A stretch of DNA of 64,000 nucleotides, taken from Begonia masoniana. Its lineage: Eukaryota; Streptophyta; Magnoliopsida; Cucurbitales; Begoniaceae. Positions 61,416 to 64,000 of the stretch are shown here, piece by piece. Position 1 is the stretch's first letter. Every line of letters begins with the position of its first letter. The DNA lies in the NCBI GenBank assembly GCA_022432975.1, contig CM039515.1, positions 15,564,583 through 15,628,582 of the forward strand. Direction: 5' to 3'. The translations under genes were made by a program, and so were the position numbers. The notes below the pieces were generated by a model. That model was given only the letters and a program-made list of their open reading frames with translations. It searched no databases and was not told the DNA's origin.

Positions 61416-61907
61416 TAGGTTAGCTTATCTTGCATCTATTTGTCTTTAAAAAAAAATTGCATCAATATCGCACCATATTATCGCTCTTACATGGTGGTAA
61501 TCAGTTGTGTTTGAGCCAAGGAGGGTTGTCTATACCCTAGGCTAATTTTTGGAAACCGATTGCTTATCTTTATTGTCACAAAATTACTCATATATGGTCT
61601 AAGTTGCATGATATAATCTGTTTGTTGACACATTTAATTGCCTATTCTTAATCGAGTTGAATTACAAGAAAGACGAGGAGGTTGTTAACATAGGCATGTA
61701 GATTCTTGTTTGATACAAAATGGGGCAGCAAAACTGAATATTAGTGCAATGACTCAATCCGAGAACACCCTCAAGTAATATGCAATAACTCAATAAATTA
61801 TGATTCAAATAATATGAAATTTAGAGGATTTCAAATATTATGTATTGAGAGTTATTTCTGCAAATTTCAAAGAAAATTAATAAAAAAAACATGAAATTTA
61901 TGCAGGG
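61416..61907 (+). other. leader remnant of the third copy
   Basis: AT-rich, with no coding frame. It ends where the inverted LTR begins. Which part belongs to which element is not clear. Confidence 0.4.
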
Positions 61908-63080
61908 GGATCCGTAACTGATTCGAGAGGCAACTTTGGGCACCTTCGGGTAATGCAACCTTCTAAAAAAGATTACAACGGCACGAGATCGGTTTAACTC
62001 ACTTTCTCCCTTGTCTAAGATCTTAGACAAGATGCAGAAAAGATGAGAATAAGAGCTCTTAAGCAACCTTGGGCTTAGAAGACAATAGGAGGTGCACTCC
62101 TCTCGGAAGCAAGTGAACGAGGAAATTACCTTTGAGACGAAAACTGTAAGGCACGAGTTCCTGAATAACCTCAGGATTATGATTATCAAAAACTGATTAC
62201 AATGTCTGAAAATTATGCTTAAATATGCTGGGGAAACTAAGTTCTTAGTTGGCACAATGAAATAGGAAAAGATCGTTCGGTCTTGATCCATCCGTCCGTG
62301 TAAGTGTGCTCCTTCATCTTGACTGTGGAGATGGCTCCTTGTATGGTAATTTGTGTTGAACCTTGTGGGGAGGAGCCTGAGTCTTCAGGAATGATTTCAA
62401 GTGGCAAAAAGGGCGTGCTTCCTTTTGAAAGAACGGGCTCATGGAATGAGCTTTATGTTTGGGGCGTGCGCTCAAGTAAGCCCATAACGAGCTCTCAGTA
62501 ATGGATCCGGTTGACAAAGCAAATGATGCCCAAATTTCACAATCCAGCCCATTCGGAAAAGCTCAACGTGTTGGCTACAATCTATATGAAGGGCACTTTT
62601 GGTAATAAGGTTGGCAAGGCTGTAGAGTTTGCCAATTATTACTCAGAGGTCAGAATGATGGCCGTTTTTGGAAAGTCCTATAATTAAGGTTGTTTTGCCT
62701 TTGAGACCAACAACCCCTTAGCACCCTCTAATGCATGATGAGATAATAAAATACAAGTTAAATAGGCCTAAAGTTTGCCTAAAACCCAATGAAGTTAATG
62801 GATTACATATAGTTGTCAAAGGGAAGACAAATTCCCTCTTCTGCTAGTCCAAAGCTCCAAGTTAACATGTTGGTGGTCTTATTGATGTCTTGAGGAGTTG
62901 GCTCCCAATCTAAGTGCTTCATTAATGCTTTCACGTGCTTCATTAGTTTATCACCTGCAAAAAAAAATACAATAAGTAGTAAAAAGGCTAGTAAGATTGT
63001 GGAACATACCTGTGAACGTGTTTACCCATTCTAACTTTCCAGGATCAAAAGGATAGGTTACCGAAAGGTGGACCGGATCA
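61908..63080 (-). repeat. 3' LTR of a fourth family copy, truncated at U5
   Basis: Minus strand starts TGATCCGGTCCACC at 63080. It matches 60210-61335 in inverse orientation and breaks off at TTACGGATCC (61908), so the last 65 bases or so are missing. Its U3 holds the best-preserved end of the X reading frame. Confidence 0.68.
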
Positions 63081-63130
63081 TTGATCCCTGCAAAATGTAA
63101 ACAACCATTAGCAAAAGGATTGGGCCATGG
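62795..63130 (-). CDS. 3' end of X reading frame, with a short intron, crossing into U3
   Basis: On the minus strand an open frame runs through NPFANGCLHFAGINDPVHLS, crosses the LTR start at 63080, and continues VTYPFDPGKLEWVNTFTG. There a 55-base GTATGT...TTTGCAG segment (63009-62955) interrupts it. Removing that segment as an intron gives DKLMKHVKALMKHLDWEP, TPQDINKTTNMLTWSFGLA, EEGICLPFDNYM and a TAA stop near 62797, all open. Unspliced, the frame hits TGA at once. The copy at 60210 encodes the related IPQNMDKPTNMLSWSIGLA with silent as well as replacement differences. The function is unknown, and upstream parts of the frame in this copy are decayed. Confidence 0.5.
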
Positions 63131-64000
63131 ATTTGGTCAAGGAGGATGGATGGTTCTCATTGGCAACCTTTTCATTAGACCATGATTGAATTTGTTTGGC
63201 GTTTATCTTTGGTGCTTAGTTTCACAATCAATGGCCATAAACTTCGACAAAATAAGTTTCCATAACAAAATATTTTCCAAATTGAGAACAAGATGCATAC
63301 TTATGGAATTAATATCAAACTTATTATGGGATATGGTTTTGATCCAAGATTCAAAAGAAAAGCAACAAATTTCCCAATAAGCAAGGGAATCAAGAATCAA
63401 TAATTCTCTAAAATTGGTAATAACAATAAAATTCTTCTTCTTAGTACTCTTCATTATTTCATAATCATGCATAGCCAAATAATAATTAACATTATACTGA
63501 AATAATGCAAGACAAATGAAACCAAGTGATGAAACAAATTAATATGGAGCCAAATAAGAAAAATTGGCAAGATAAGAGACGAAATTGTTAAAAACATAGT
63601 GCCATGGAAATGAAACAATACCATTATTCAAACAATGCTTTCTCCAACCAATTCTAAGTAATCAAGTAATCAAATGATTTGAAGAAACATTTTTACCCAC
63701 AAAATAAAGTTTGTAATTTGCACAACCCTCTTCAATTTTTATTTCTAAAAGGGTAGGCTCATGCATAGGTTCGAATATAGCTTTAAATTCAACCACAATA
63801 CGATTAGATCTAAGTTCAGTAGTGTTCATTTTAATTGGCATGCTATAACCTTTAAAAAAATTTAATTGTTCAATACTGAAAATGCAAATATGTTTGCATT
63901 GATTTTTTGGCAGATTATATTTATGGAGATAATATTTTATTCCATTATTTTTTAAGTTGGTGATTTATTTCTTAGTAATAAAAAATAATCTATTCAGATT
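63131..64000 (-). pseudogene. interior of the fourth copy, X-like frame, decayed
   Basis: Minus-strand open pieces without a known domain. Near 63665 the frame reads HLIT, TGA, then LLRIGWRKH, matching LIT, TAG, IFKVGWNKD at 4132 in element 1. This ties the region to the X frame. Upstream, PIKMNTTELRSNRIVVEFKA runs to about 63870. The element continues beyond the window. Confidence 0.45.

Overview
This window is plant nuclear DNA, almost certainly from a eudicot. It contains intron-rich genes for cytosolic glutamine synthetase, ribosomal protein L9 and a plasmodesmata-located (double DUF26) protein, plus plant-type LTR retrotransposons primed by initiator-Met tRNA, Mutator-like elements and 5S-rDNA-derived repeats in AT-rich DNA. 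The species cannot be named from the sequence alone; a cucurbit is only a guess.

Layout. 1-8065: two blocks of a variant 5S-rDNA-derived satellite in opposite orientations, with a pol-less LTR element (element 1, minus strand) between them. 8066-9296: an LTR fragment, then a GC-rich 52-bp repeat. 9297-25029: a second element of the same kind (element 2, plus strand). A very young, intact Tekay/Del-type chromovirus (15599-24743, minus strand, 1476-aa polyprotein) sits inside its 3' LTR with a perfect 5-bp duplication. 25030-33269: GC-rich flank, then a 10-exon gene for an unrecognised 668-aa protein. 34245-35796: RPL9 (3 exons). 36950-38155: an old LTR of the element 1/2 family. 39354-40494: PDLP-type gene (minus, 3 exons). 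41971-48311: three terminal-inverted-repeat elements; one carries arrays of small hairpins and one carries a fragment of an oxalyl-CoA synthetase-like gene. 47996-49341: a tandem duplication joining that fragment to the 5' end of GS1. 49324-51583: intact GS1 (11 exons). 53179-60095: a decayed Athila-like element split by a solo LTR. 60210-64000: two further LTRs of the element 1/2 family in inverted orientation.

Most unusual content. Elements 1 and 2 and the copies at 37, 60 and 62 kb form one group of LTR elements. The two with a visible interior carry gag (one also a protease) but no reverse transcriptase, RNase H or integrase. In their place is an unrecognised reading frame (called X here) that runs through the polypurine tract into the U3 of the 3' LTR. 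There it ends in a peptide related to GICLP in the five better-preserved LTR sequences, with a more decayed version in the sixth. An open reading frame overlapping U3, reminiscent in layout of retroviral U3 genes, is the best candidate here for something undescribed.

The host genes look ordinary and independent of each other. The transposons explain nearly all other structure: nested insertions with target-site duplications, LTR subrepeat slippage, and rearrangement of the DNA just upstream of GS1.
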